The notes beneath the pieces were generated by a model that worked only from the letters and a program-made list of their open reading frames with translations, had not been told where the DNA came from and made no database searches. The translations under genes and the position numbers were made by a program. Of a stretch of DNA of 64,000 bases, positions 25,641-33,715 are shown piece after piece; position 1 is the first letter of the stretch; every line of letters begins with the position of its first letter. Source of the DNA: Burkholderiales bacterium (GTDB lineage: Bacteria > Pseudomonadota > Gammaproteobacteria > Burkholderiales > SG8-41); contig DATAJS010000011.1 of the NCBI GenBank assembly GCA_036262035.1, forward strand, positions 100,826 through 164,825. Reading direction: 5' to 3'.

Positions 25641-26609
25641 ATGTCGATCAAGCCGCTCGTCCGGGCGGTCGCCGCCGCATTCGCGTTCGGCGCCGCATCC
25701 CTCAGTCTCGCGCAGGCCTATCCCACCAAGCCGGTGCGCATCATCCTGCCGTTCGCACCGGGCGGCAGCCTCGATTCGATGGGCCGCCTCGTGTTCGACA
25801 AGGCGTCGCAACAGAGCGGCCACCAGTTCGTCATCGACTACCGTCCCGGCGCCTCGGGCAACATCGGCACCGAGCTCGTCGCGAGAGCGGCGCCCGACGG
25901 CTATACGAACCTGATCAACACGCTGCCGCTCGTCGTCAATCCGAGCATGTTCAAGAAGCTGCCGTTCGACGTGGCGAAGGACTTCGCGCCGGTGTCGCTG
26001 ATCGCGTCCGCGCCGTTCGTGATGGTGGTGCACCCGTCGGTGCCGGCGAAGACCGTGAAGGAGTTCATCGCGCTCGCGAAATCGCACCCGGGCAAGCTCA
26101 ACTATTCGTCGGCGGGCATCGGCACCAACCTGCACGTCGCGGCGGAGCTCTTCAAGAACCTGACCAAGACCGACATCGTGCACATCGGCTACAAGGGCGG
26201 CGGCCCGGCGCTGATCGCGCTGCTGAGCGGCGAGGCGGAGCTGTCGTTCCTGTCGATCCCGACCGTGGCGGGACACATGGCGACCGGCAAGCTGCGCGGG
26301 CTCGCGGTGACCGGCACCAAACGCGTGGCGAGCCTGCCGAAGCTGCCGACGGTGGCGGAGACGGTGCCGGGTTACGAGTTCGCGAGCTGGTGGGGCGTGC
26401 TCGCGCCGGCAGGAACGCCGCCCGCGATCGTGAACGCGCTGAACGAGCACATCGCGAAAGCCGTCCGCGCGCCCGACGTCATGAAGCGCTTCAAGGACGA
26501 AGACACCGACGTCATCGCGAGCTCGCCCGCGCAGTTCGCGGCGCACATCAAGACCGAGCTCGCGCGCTGGGCGAAGGTGGTTCGCGATAACAAGATCGAG
26601 CCGCAGTAA
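25641..26609 (+). CDS. Bug/TctC-family solute receptor
   Basis: 322 residues with signal peptide (AFGAASLSLAQA). Hallmarks: YPTKPVRIILPFAPGGSLDSMGR, VIDYRPGASGNIGTELVARAAPDGY, KLPFDVAKDFAPVSLIA, IGYKGGGPALIALLSGEAEL and PTVAETVPGYEFASWWGVLAPAGTP. The ATG at 25641 follows AGGAG at ideal spacing. It is not linked to permease genes; it follows the flavoprotein with an 86-base gap. Confidence 0.92.
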   Translation: MSIKPLVRAVAAAFAFGAASLSLAQAYPTKPVRIILPFAPGGSLDSMGRLVFDKASQQSGHQFVIDYRPGASGNIGTELVARAAPDGYTNLINTLPLVVNPSMFKKLPFDVAKDFAPVSLIASAPFVMVVHPSVPAKTVKEFIALAKSHPGKLNYSSAGIGTNLHVAAELFKNLTKTDIVHIGYKGGGPALIALLSGEAELSFLSIPTVAGHMATGKLRGLAVTGTKRVASLPKLPTVAETVPGYEFASWWGVLAPAGTPPAIVNALNEHIAKAVRAPDVMKRFKDEDTDVIASSPAQFAAHIKTELARWAKVVRDNKIEPQ

Positions 26610-26622
26610 TTCGGCGGCCGTC

Positions 26623-26699
26623 ATTCCCGCGAAGGCGGGAATCCATTTTGGCGTCTTTAATTGGATTCCCGACAGCTCCCGCTATCGCGGTTCGGGAAT
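26623..26699. terminator. Two inverted repeats (ATTCCCGC/GCGGGAAT type) between convergent genes
   Basis: First hairpin at 26623-26642: an 8-base perfect stem with GAAG loop, followed by CCATTTTGG. Second: ATTCCCGA at 26665-26672 pairing with TCGGGAAT at 26692-26699. Position between the convergent Bug and VOC genes suggests a two-way terminator built from dispersed repeats. Confidence 0.55.
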
Positions 26700-26711
26700 G
26701 ACGACCGGGTT

Positions 26712-27113
26712 TCAAAGCTCTTCTTTGCGGTTGAGCAGCTCCACGCTCACGCCGTCCGGCGCGTTGATGAACGCGATGCGGGTCTGCGCGTTGAAGTCGG
26801 TCGGCTCCATGCTGAAGGTCACGCCTTTTCCCTTGAGCTCGGAGCAGAAGCCGTCGAAGTCGCCTTTGACGCGCACGCCGAAGTGGTCGATGCCCCATTC
26901 GAGGTTCGCCTTGGCGTTCGCCTTCTCCGCCGGGCGCTGGCCGCGCACGATCACGATGAAGCCGCCGATCGAGACGTAGACCTGCGGCGCGCCTTTCACT
27001 TCCATCGAGCGGACGACCTTGCCGCCGAGCTTGTCGGCGTACCAGGCCGCGGCTTTCTGCGGGTCTTCGCTGACGAGGTGGACGTGATCGAATCCGACGG
27101 TCGCTGCTGCCAT
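26712..27113 (-). CDS. VOC family (glyoxalase/dioxygenase fold) protein
   Basis: 133 residues. FDHVHLVSEDPQKAAAWYADKLGGKVV opens the first beta-alpha-beta-beta-beta module, and EWGIDHFGVRVKGDFDGFCSELKGKGV opens the second, each with a His at the metal position. ARIAFINAPDGVSVELLNR-like sequence ends the fold with the usual Glu. Function could be lyase, isomerase or dioxygenase. ATG 27111-27113 follows AAGGAGAG; the longer frame to 27182 is not needed. Confidence 0.85.
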   Translation of the reverse strand: MAAATVGFDHVHLVSEDPQKAAAWYADKLGGKVVRSMEVKGAPQVYVSIGGFIVIVRGQRPAEKANAKANLEWGIDHFGVRVKGDFDGFCSELKGKGVTFSMEPTDFNAQTRIAFINAPDGVSVELLNRKEEL

Positions 27114-27151
27114 GTGGGCTCTCCTTGGGATGTAGCGCGACTGTAGCAAAC

Positions 27152-28063
27152 TCAGGCGCGTTCGAGCGCGCTGCGGTCCCATTTGCCCAGGTTCGCCGCC
27201 GCTTCGTACGTGCTGCGCAGGAATGCGAGCAGCGCGTCGTCCGGCACAGGCGCACGGCGCACTGCGTCGTACGGCAGGACGAACTCGTGCAGGTCGTTGC
27301 TGTAGAAGGCTTCGCGCGGCTCGACGCCCGCGTCCGCGAATCCGGCAGGCTCCGGATAGGCGTATGAATAGAACGCCGGATACGGCACCGGCCCGCCGCC
27401 CGCCCAGAAACCGGCGCTGCTGACTTCATGCGAGTACGCTTCCTGTGCGACTGCATCGGGAAGGTGCGGCACGCCGCCCGGATGCACCGGCGCGGCACGT
27501 CCCGAGAAGCGTGTGACCGCGAGATCGGGCGCCCCCCAGAAGAAGTGAGACGGGCTCGCCTTGCCGATGAAGGGCGACCTGAACGCCCTGAAGACGCGAT
27601 CGGCCTGCACGAGGATGCGCCAGTAGCGGTTGGCGTAATCGGCGTCGTACGACCGGTGCGTCTCGTCGACGTCGAAGCGGATGGGGTGCTCGATCTCGTT
27701 CGGCATGCGCGAGATGCGCACCTCGAGCCCGAGCTCCTTCAGCGCTTGCATGAGTCTTGCATGGAACGCCGCGACCGAGTACGGCCCCAGCGGAAACGCT
27801 TTCGCGGCGCCGTCGCTCGCCCGTACATGCAAGGCGTGGTCGCGAAAGTCGAATTCGATCTCGAACACGCGATCGCCGTACGGCATCGACGAGGTCGAGA
27901 GGCCGGACGGCGTGACGTACAGCGTGGAGTGCCACGAGTGGTTCAGCCACGGCGACTGTCTGAGCCGCACCTTGCCGACGATCTGCAACCACAGGTGCAG
28001 CGTCGCGTGGGTATCGGACCACTCCTCGAGCGGCAGCGCGGGCCAGGGCTCTGCAACGGTCAT
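27152..28063 (-). CDS. DUF5996 family protein
   Basis: 303 residues. Typical blocks are WPALPLEEWSDTHATLHLWLQIVGKVRL, NHSWHSTLYVTPSGLST, EIEFDFRDHAL and the His/Tyr-rich YSYAYPEPAGF. No enzymatic motif is known to me for this family. No signal peptide. ATG 28061-28063 follows AAAGGACG. Divergent from the next Bug gene, with a small palindrome in the 53-base gap. Confidence 0.82.
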   Translation of the reverse strand: MTVAEPWPALPLEEWSDTHATLHLWLQIVGKVRLRQSPWLNHSWHSTLYVTPSGLSTSSMPYGDRVFEIEFDFRDHALHVRASDGAAKAFPLGPYSVAAFHARLMQALKELGLEVRISRMPNEIEHPIRFDVDETHRSYDADYANRYWRILVQADRVFRAFRSPFIGKASPSHFFWGAPDLAVTRFSGRAAPVHPGGVPHLPDAVAQEAYSHEVSSAGFWAGGGPVPYPAFYSYAYPEPAGFADAGVEPREAFYSNDLHEFVLPYDAVRRAPVPDDALLAFLRSTYEAAANLGKWDRSALERA

Positions 28064-28080
28064 CGCACGTCCTTTCAGGC

Positions 28081-28091
28081 GTTAGACTAAC
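28081..28091. promoter_or_regulatory. Palindrome GTTAG-A-CTAAC in a divergent gap
   Basis: An 11-base inverted repeat with a one-base centre lies midway between the DUF5996 start and the Bug start at 28117. TAGACT inside it resembles a -10 box read on the plus strand, so it may be a promoter, an operator, or chance. Confidence 0.3.
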
Positions 28092-28116
28092 AGCACAATC
28101 CCAGGGAGACACCCGA

Positions 28117-29097
28117 ATGAAGCAGCAGCAGTACCGCATCGCGGCGCTGGCGGCCGCGATGGCTTTCGCCGTTGCGCCGGCCGCTCACGCACAAACACCT
28201 TATCCGGCCAAACCCATCCGTGTCGTCGACGCCTATCCGCCCGGCGGCTCGACCGACATCATCGCGCGGCTCGTCGGCGCGAAGTTCCAGGAGATCCACG
28301 GCCAGCAGTGGATCATCGACAACCGCGGCGGCGCCAGCGGCATCATCGGCGCCGACTACGTCGCGAAATCGGCGCCCGACGGCTACACGCTGCTGGTGCT
28401 GTCGGGCAATCACGTGATCCATCCCGCGTTCTACAAGAACATGCCGTACGACATCGTTAAAGGCTTCGCGCCGATCACGTGGATGTCGGATACCGCGATG
28501 GTGCTCGCGGTGCATCCCTCCGTGCCCGCGAAGAACGTCAAGGAGCTGATCGCTGCGGCCAAGCGCACGCCCGGCAAGCTCAACTTCGCGTCGGCCGGCG
28601 CGGGCACCGCGACGCACATGGTCGCCGAGCTGCTCAAGATCACCGCCGGTCTCAATGCCGCGCACATCCCCTACAAGGGTGGCGCGCCGGCGGCGCTGGC
28701 GGCGATCTCGGGCGAGGTGGATGTCGTCACGCTGACGATGCCGGTCGCGGCGCCCCACGTGAAGCGCGGCACGCTGCGCGCGCTCGCCGTCACGCGCGAG
28801 AAGCGTTCGAAAGCGATGCCGGAGCTGCCGACGATCGCCGAATCGGTGCCGGGCTTTTCGGTGAACAACGCCGCGGGCCTTGCGGCGCCCGCCGGCACCC
28901 CGCGCGACGCGGTCGTGAAGATCCAGCAGACCGTCGTGCGTATCCTCAACATGCCCGACGTGCGCGACAAGCTGCTCGCCATCGGCATGGAGCCCGTCGG
29001 CGACACGCCCGAGCACTACGCCGACTACATCCGTTCCGAGGTCGCCAAGTGGACGAAGGTCGTGAAAGTCGCGGGCGTCGAAACCCAGGCCTGGTAA
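28117..29097 (+). CDS. Bug/TctC-family solute receptor
   Basis: 326 residues with signal peptide ending at AAHAQ. Features: YPAKPIRVVDAYPPGGSTDIIAR, IIDNRGGASGIIGADYVAKSAPDGYTLLV, NMPYDIVKGFAPITWMSD, IPYKGGAPAALAAISGEVDVV and PTIAESVPGFSVNNAAGLAAPAGTP. The fold is complete. It ends immediately before a 61-base inverted repeat. Confidence 0.92.
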   Translation: MKQQQYRIAALAAAMAFAVAPAAHAQTPYPAKPIRVVDAYPPGGSTDIIARLVGAKFQEIHGQQWIIDNRGGASGIIGADYVAKSAPDGYTLLVLSGNHVIHPAFYKNMPYDIVKGFAPITWMSDTAMVLAVHPSVPAKNVKELIAAAKRTPGKLNFASAGAGTATHMVAELLKITAGLNAAHIPYKGGAPAALAAISGEVDVVTLTMPVAAPHVKRGTLRALAVTREKRSKAMPELPTIAESVPGFSVNNAAGLAAPAGTPRDAVVKIQQTVVRILNMPDVRDKLLAIGMEPVGDTPEHYADYIRSEVAKWTKVVKVAGVETQAW

Positions 29098-29158
29098 AAA
29101 TCCGGGTCACAGTCACATTTCGAAAACTTTGCAGATAATCCGACTCTGACCCTGATTT
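29098..29158. repeat. Near-perfect 17-base inverted repeat with 27-base spacer
   Basis: Arms AAATCCGGGTCACAGTC (29098-29114) and its counterpart at 29142-29158 match at 15 of 17 positions. The first arm starts immediately after the Bug stop codon. The arm core GGGTCA-AGTC is related to the GGGGTCAGACCCC repeats elsewhere in the window. The spacer is AT-richer than its surroundings. It could fold into a long hairpin and act as a terminator. Confidence 0.7.
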
Positions 29159-29267
29159 CGGTTGTACACGACTGAAACAAACTGTTGCCCGCCTGACATT
29201 CCCCTCGAGCGCGCGGGGCCTAAAGTGCGGCCCATCGGCTTCGGTCCCCGCGCTAAAGGAGAACAAG

Positions 29268-29777
29268 ATGAAGGCACCCGCAGTCCGTTCGATGCTCGCT
29301 CTGTCCGTGTTGTGGCTCGCCGCGTCGGCTCTGCCCGTGGCGGCGCAACAGTCGAAGCCGATCTCCAAACCGCAGAACCCGCAGGTCGAGCGCGGCCGTT
29401 ACCTCGTGAAGGTCGCCGGCTGCAACGACTGCCACACCGCCGGCTACGCGATGGCGGGCGGCAAGGTCCCCGAGGCCGAGTGGCTCAAGGGCGACAAGCT
29501 CGGCTGGCGCGGACCTTGGGGCACCACGTATCCGATCAATCTGCGGCTCTACATGACTTCGATGTCGGAAACCGGCTGGGTGCAGTCGGCGCGCAACATG
29601 AAAGCCCGCCCGCCGATGCCCTGGTTCGCGCTGCACGACATGACCGACCAGGACCTGAAGGCGATATACCACTACGTGCAGTGGCTGGGACCGGCCGGCG
29701 AGCCGGCGCCGACCTACGTGCCGCCCGGGCGCGAGCCGAAAGGGCCGGTGGTGCAGTTCCCGGTCGCGCCGAACTGA
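29268..29777 (+). CDS. Periplasmic c-type cytochrome, single haem
   Basis: 169 residues with a signal peptide (LALSVLWLAASALPVAAQ). One haem motif, GCNDCHT (C52, C55, H56), follows VERGRYLVKVA, the usual class I helix. Candidate Met ligands lie downstream (ARPPMPWF). The C-terminus (TDQDLKAIYHYVQWLGPAGEPAPTYVPP) is like the small cytochromes that accompany alcohol or aldehyde dehydrogenases, but no dehydrogenase gene is adjacent. AAAGGAG precedes ATG 29268. Confidence 0.88.
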   Translation: MKAPAVRSMLALSVLWLAASALPVAAQQSKPISKPQNPQVERGRYLVKVAGCNDCHTAGYAMAGGKVPEAEWLKGDKLGWRGPWGTTYPINLRLYMTSMSETGWVQSARNMKARPPMPWFALHDMTDQDLKAIYHYVQWLGPAGEPAPTYVPPGREPKGPVVQFPVAPN

Positions 29778-29867
29778 CCTGCAACTGCAGTTCCCGGGCG
29801 CGCCGATTACGATTCAATTCACGCGCCCGGCAGGGCCTCGCAGCCGAATCGGCTATAGTTCGGGGCC

Positions 29868-30803
29868 ATGATAGGCCCCGCTGAAATCTTCCGGGCGAAG
29901 ATCCTCCTGGTCGACGATAACGCAGACAACGCCCGGCTGCTCCAGCAGATCCTCCAGTCCGCCGGCTACAGCGCAGTCTCCACCACCACCGAGCCCAAGC
30001 AGGTCGCCGAGCTCCACGCCAGGGAGCGCTTCGACCTGATCATGCTCGACCTCCAGATGCCGGGCATGGACGGGTTCGCCGTCATGGAAGCGCTGAAGGC
30101 GGTCGAGAAGGATTACCTCCCGGTGCTCGCGGTCACCGGCGAAGCGGGCCACAAGCTGCGCGCGCTCGAGCAGGGCGCCAAGGATTTCGTCAGCAAGCCT
30201 TTCGACTGGGACGAAGTGCTGCTCCGCGTCCACAACATGCTCGAGGTGCGGCTGCTGCACGATGAAGCGCGCGAGCACGCGAAGCTCCTCGAGTCGATGG
30301 CGCTCCAGGACCCGCTGACCGGGCTTGCGAACCGACGCCTGCTGCCCGAGCGCGTGTGGATGGCGATCGCGCACGCACGCAGGAACAAGAGCGCGATGGC
30401 GGTCGTCTATCTCGACCTCGACGGCTTCAAGGAAGTGAACGACACCTTCGGCCATGCGGCCGGCGACGAGCTGCTCAAGAAGGTCGCCGACCGTTTGCTC
30501 GGCGCGGTGCGCGAAGAGGACACGGTGGCGCGCCTCGGCGGGGACGAGTTCATGGTCTCGCTGTGGCACGTCAACGGCCTGGAAGACACCGCCAATGTGG
30601 CGGCGAAGCTGATCGACGTCGTCGCGCAGCCGTACGAGATCGACGGCCACGAGGTGACGATCACGATCAGCGCCGGGGCGAGCATCTATCCGCACCACGG
30701 CGAAGACTCGGACGCGCTGATGAAGAGCGCCGACGTCGCGCTCTACGAAGCCAAACGCTCGGGCAAGAACACCTACCGCCTCGCCGATAAGGCGGCGTCG
30801 TAA
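29868..30803 (+). CDS. Response regulator with GGDEF diguanylate cyclase output
   Basis: 311 residues. The receiver domain has D16, D17, phospho-acceptor D61 (IMLDLQMPGMDGF) and K110 (FVSKPFDWDE). A short helix leads into the GGDEF domain starting DPLTGLANRR. The active motif is GGDEF (224-228), and the inhibitory I-site RxxD is present at R215-D218, five residues before it. A phosphorylation-controlled, feedback-inhibited cyclic-di-GMP synthase is expected. The cognate kinase is not in the window. TATAGT at 29854 could be a -10 box very close to the start. Confidence 0.93.
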   Translation: MIGPAEIFRAKILLVDDNADNARLLQQILQSAGYSAVSTTTEPKQVAELHARERFDLIMLDLQMPGMDGFAVMEALKAVEKDYLPVLAVTGEAGHKLRALEQGAKDFVSKPFDWDEVLLRVHNMLEVRLLHDEAREHAKLLESMALQDPLTGLANRRLLPERVWMAIAHARRNKSAMAVVYLDLDGFKEVNDTFGHAAGDELLKKVADRLLGAVREEDTVARLGGDEFMVSLWHVNGLEDTANVAAKLIDVVAQPYEIDGHEVTITISAGASIYPHHGEDSDALMKSADVALYEAKRSGKNTYRLADKAAS

Positions 30804-30812
30804 CGCGTTACG
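30799..30812. other. 14-base palindrome spanning two convergent stop codons
   Basis: CGTAACGCGTTACG reads the same on both strands and contains the stop of the GGDEF gene (TAA 30801-30803) and of the BNR-repeat gene (from 30808-30810). It may be coincidence or a short shared 3' structure. Confidence 0.5.
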
Positions 30813-31863
30813 CCACCGCTACGGCGTAGACGTCCTGCACGCCTTCGGGCAGCCGGTATTCGCGCCACGTAGCGCCGGCATCCTCGGTTCCGAACACCTG
30901 CCCGCAACGCGACACGCAATACACGCGATCGGGATCGCCCGCGTGCGCGGTCGCTTTCATCATCGTCGCGTTCGCCTTGACGCCGCGGTCGAAGCGCTTC
31001 CAGCTCTGTCCGCTGTCGTCGCTGCGGTAGATCGAGCCGTCGGTGCTGCGCGCGGCCGGGGAGAGGCAGGCGTACATCACCTTCGGGTCGTGCGGCGAGA
31101 CGATGACGTCGCGGCAGTAGGTGAGCGGCGAATAGCGTCCGATCTCCATGTCGCGCCAGGTCGCGCCACGATCGTCGCTCTCGAAGAGTCCCATGCGCAC
31201 CGCGAGGAATACGCGGCCGTTCGACACCGCCATCGCGTGCGAATCGAGCATGCCTTCGGTCTCGGTGTCGCTCTGGATGCGGCTCTTCAGATGAGGCCGG
31301 TCGGCGAGCTCGATCAGCGGCCGGGACAAATCGGTCCACGTCTTGCCGCCGTCCTTGCTGGCGATCACGCCGGAGACTTCGAGCCCGGCATAGATGTCCT
31401 CCGGACGCGCGGGATCGACTGCGATGCGGATCGTGCGCGTCGGGAAGCCGGGCCCCATGTAGCAGTGCTCGGGCGATTCGGCCGAGAGCCTGCGCCAGCT
31501 CTCGCCGCCGTCGTCGGAGCGGTAGATCTTCACCGGCGCGGTGCCGGCGTACATCACGTTCGGGTTGGAAGGATCGAACGCGAGCGACCACACGACGGCG
31601 CCGCGCTCGGGAAAGTTCAGGCGCTCCCACGTCGTGCCCTTATCGGTGCTGCGGTAAGGGCCGTCCTGGGTGCCGGCGTAGATCACGTCGGGGTTTTGGG
31701 GATGCACGGCGAGAGCGCGCGCTTCGACGTGCTCCGGCAGGCCGGCGGTCACCGATTGCCAGGAGTCCTCGTCGATGGCGCGCCGGAAGATGCCGCCGTG
31801 ATAGCGCTCGCCCGACTTCGTGGTCCAGTGACCTCCGCCCGCAAACATCACCGTAGCAGCCAT
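30808..31863 (-). CDS. BNR/sortilin-like beta-propeller protein (glycosyl-hydrolase-like repeats)
   Basis: 351 residues made of repeats with Asp-box signatures: YRSTDKGTTWERL, YRSDDGGESWRRL, ASKDGGKTWTDL, FESDDRGATWRDM, YRSDDSGQSWKRF and FGTEDAGATWREY. Such S-x-D-x-G-x-T-W blades form 6-8 bladed propellers in sialidases, sortilins and photosystem assembly factors. No catalytic residues of a sialidase and no signal peptide are seen, so a binding or scaffold role is likelier. ATG 31861-31863 is chosen; the frame upstream of it runs across neighbouring genes. Confidence 0.82.
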   Translation of the reverse strand: MAATVMFAGGGHWTTKSGERYHGGIFRRAIDEDSWQSVTAGLPEHVEARALAVHPQNPDVIYAGTQDGPYRSTDKGTTWERLNFPERGAVVWSLAFDPSNPNVMYAGTAPVKIYRSDDGGESWRRLSAESPEHCYMGPGFPTRTIRIAVDPARPEDIYAGLEVSGVIASKDGGKTWTDLSRPLIELADRPHLKSRIQSDTETEGMLDSHAMAVSNGRVFLAVRMGLFESDDRGATWRDMEIGRYSPLTYCRDVIVSPHDPKVMYACLSPAARSTDGSIYRSDDSGQSWKRFDRGVKANATMMKATAHAGDPDRVYCVSRCGQVFGTEDAGATWREYRLPEGVQDVYAVAVA

Positions 31864-31917
31864 GTCGTCCTCCCTGGGTGAAGGTGCATGATAGGATAAA
31901 TTTACTCCCGTTCGCGG

Positions 31918-32889
31918 ATGGTCCATCGGATGAGATTCGCAGCTGCATTGCTCGCATGCATCGCCGGCGTCGCCCACGCCCAGGGAAAACCCGCCGACTA
32001 CCCGCGCAAGCCCATACGCGTCGTCGTCGGCGTCGCGCCGGGCAGCGGTCTCGATTACATGTCGCGGCTCGCGGCGCAGAAGATTACCGAGCGCTGGGGC
32101 CAGTCGGTGATCGTCGACAATCGCCCCGGCGGCGGTACGGTGGTGGCCATGGACACCGTGGCGCAGGCCCCGCCCGACGGCTACACCCTGCTCGGCGCGT
32201 CCGAGACGCTGATCATGAGCGGCATCTTCGCCCGCGCCCGATACGACGTGCGCAAGGCCTTCGTGCCCGTCGCGCAGCTCACGACGCAGCCGTACATGCT
32301 GCTCGTGCACCCGTCGGTGCCGGTGAAAAACGTGAGCGAGCTCGTCGCCTACGCGAAAGCGAAGCCGCGGTCGCTCAACTTCGGTTCGCAGGGGCACGGC
32401 ACCGTCGGCCATATCGGGCTCGAACGCTTCAAGCTCCTCACGGGCACCGACATCGTCCACGTCGCATACAAAGGCGCGGCGCCGGCGCTCATCGACCTCG
32501 TCGCGGGCAACGTGCAGATGGGTTTCGTGACCGTCGCGACGTCGGGCGTTCACCTGAAGAGCGGCAAGTTGAGAGCGATCGCGTTCACCGGCGCGTCGCG
32601 CTCGACGGTCATGCCCGACGTGCCGACGCTGACCGAAGCGGGGATACCGCTGGAGCTGCGTAACACCTACGGCTACGTCGCGCCGGCACGCACGCCGCGC
32701 GGCATCGTGCGCGCGCTGAACGAGGTCGTCGCCGACGTCATGAACGCCCCTGCGACCGTGAGCCTGCTCGCAGCGGCGGGCAACGAAGTCGTCCCGCGCA
32801 TGAGCCCTGACGAAGCGAAGGCGAAGTTCGACCGCGAGTACGCAGAGACCGAGACGATCATCCGCAAGCTCAACATCAGACTGGAGTAG
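31918..32889 (+). CDS. Bug/TctC-family solute receptor
   Basis: 323 residues, with an alternative ATG at 31930 (MRFAAALLACIAG) that may be the true start since both give a good signal peptide ending at AHAQ. Features: YPRKPIRVVVGVAPGSGLDYMSR, IVDNRPGGGTVVAMDTVAQAPPDGYTLL, VAYKGAAPALIDLVAGNVQMG and PTLTEAGIPLELRNTYG. It is the first gene of a tight plus-strand run with two Lin0512 genes, another Bug and a dehydrogenase. Confidence 0.9.
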   Translation: MVHRMRFAAALLACIAGVAHAQGKPADYPRKPIRVVVGVAPGSGLDYMSRLAAQKITERWGQSVIVDNRPGGGTVVAMDTVAQAPPDGYTLLGASETLIMSGIFARARYDVRKAFVPVAQLTTQPYMLLVHPSVPVKNVSELVAYAKAKPRSLNFGSQGHGTVGHIGLERFKLLTGTDIVHVAYKGAAPALIDLVAGNVQMGFVTVATSGVHLKSGKLRAIAFTGASRSTVMPDVPTLTEAGIPLELRNTYGYVAPARTPRGIVRALNEVVADVMNAPATVSLLAAAGNEVVPRMSPDEAKAKFDREYAETETIIRKLNIRLE

Positions 32890-32891
32890 CG

Positions 32892-33230
32892 ATGGCGATG
32901 AAACGCATGGTGGTGGAAATGGGGATGGGCACCGACATCCGGGGGGCCGATTACACCAAGGCCGCGGTGCGCGCGCTGCGCGACGCGCTGTGGCACAACT
33001 CGCTGAACGTCGCGGCGGCGCTCGGCAAGGACACCGACTCGATGGTGGTGGAGGTGCTGATCGGCGTGCCGAAGCCGGAGCTCGTGAACCGCGAGGAAAT
33101 ACTCGCGGTGCTGCCGCACGGCACCGGCACGGTGAAGGTGATCGAAGGCGGGCTCGAGATACCGAACGACGAGGGCACACGATCGACCGTGATGGCGCAC
33201 GCGGCGGCGATCGTCCGCCTCGACGTATAA
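32892..33230 (+). CDS. Lin0512 family protein, first of a tandem pair
   Basis: 112 residues. MKRMVVEMGMGTDIRGADYTKAAVRALRDALWHNSL and VEVLIGVPKPELVNREEILAVLPHGTGTVKVIEGGLEIPND (split) match the Lin0512 family of unknown function. It begins two bases after the Bug stop. The next gene is a clear paralogue with about half of the residues shared, so the two may form a hetero-oligomer. Confidence 0.85.
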   Translation: MAMKRMVVEMGMGTDIRGADYTKAAVRALRDALWHNSLNVAAALGKDTDSMVVEVLIGVPKPELVNREEILAVLPHGTGTVKVIEGGLEIPNDEGTRSTVMAHAAAIVRLDV

Positions 33231-33243
33231 GGGGAAGACAGCC

Positions 33244-33585
33244 ATGGCACATAAACGCGTGATCCTCGAGATGGGCGCCGGCAACGACCTGCACGGCGGC
33301 GACTACACCAAGGCCGCGCTGCGGGCGGTGCAGGACGCGCTCCATCATTCGTCCTTGAGCGTGATCAGCTCGCTCGGCCTCGATTCGAAGACGATGCAGG
33401 TCGAGGTGACGATCGGCGTGCAGAAGCCCGAAGCGGTCGACGCGGCGGCGGTGAAGGCGAGCCTGCCGCGCGGGCAGGTGACGGTGAGGGTGGTGAAGGG
33501 TGGATTGGATGTACCGGGCGAAGCGGGGCACGACGCGATCGTCATTGCTTCGGCCGCTATAGCGGCGAGGTTGGAGCTGCCTTAG
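33244..33585 (+). CDS. Lin0512 family protein, second of a tandem pair
   Basis: 113 residues. Alignment by eye with the previous product shows matching KR-V-EMG-G-D--G-DYTKAA-RA--DALHHSSL, VEVTIGVQKPE and VVKGGLDVP. It starts 13 bases after its partner's stop with GGGGAAGA upstream. A hairpin with a T run follows, which may close the first transcription unit. Confidence 0.85.
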   Translation: MAHKRVILEMGAGNDLHGGDYTKAALRAVQDALHHSSLSVISSLGLDSKTMQVEVTIGVQKPEAVDAAAVKASLPRGQVTVRVVKGGLDVPGEAGHDAIVIASAAIAARLELP

Positions 33586-33602
33586 ATCGAAGCAGATTGA
33601 GA

Positions 33603-33643
33603 ACAAGGACGCCCTTCGCGTCCTTGTCCTTCACCTGCTTTTT
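33603..33643 (+). terminator. Rho-independent-like hairpin after the Lin0512 pair
   Basis: A perfect 10-base stem, ACAAGGACGC (33603-33612) with GCGTCCTTGT (33618-33627), and a 5-base loop, then CCTTCACCTGCTTTTTG. The T run lies about 11 bases after the stem, further than ideal, so termination is likely but not certain. Confidence 0.6.
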
Positions 33644-33715
33644 GACGTGCGGTAATGCGCCCCCAAAATGCAGCACAATAGCCGGCTCGCACTTACAACT
33701 ATCCGAGGAGGATTC

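Noticed and set aside
31864-33606. Minus-strand extension of the BNR-repeat protein through the Bug and Lin0512 genes
   Set aside because: The plus strand holds three well-supported genes here; the extension has no domain and the ATG at 31863 gives a normal protein.
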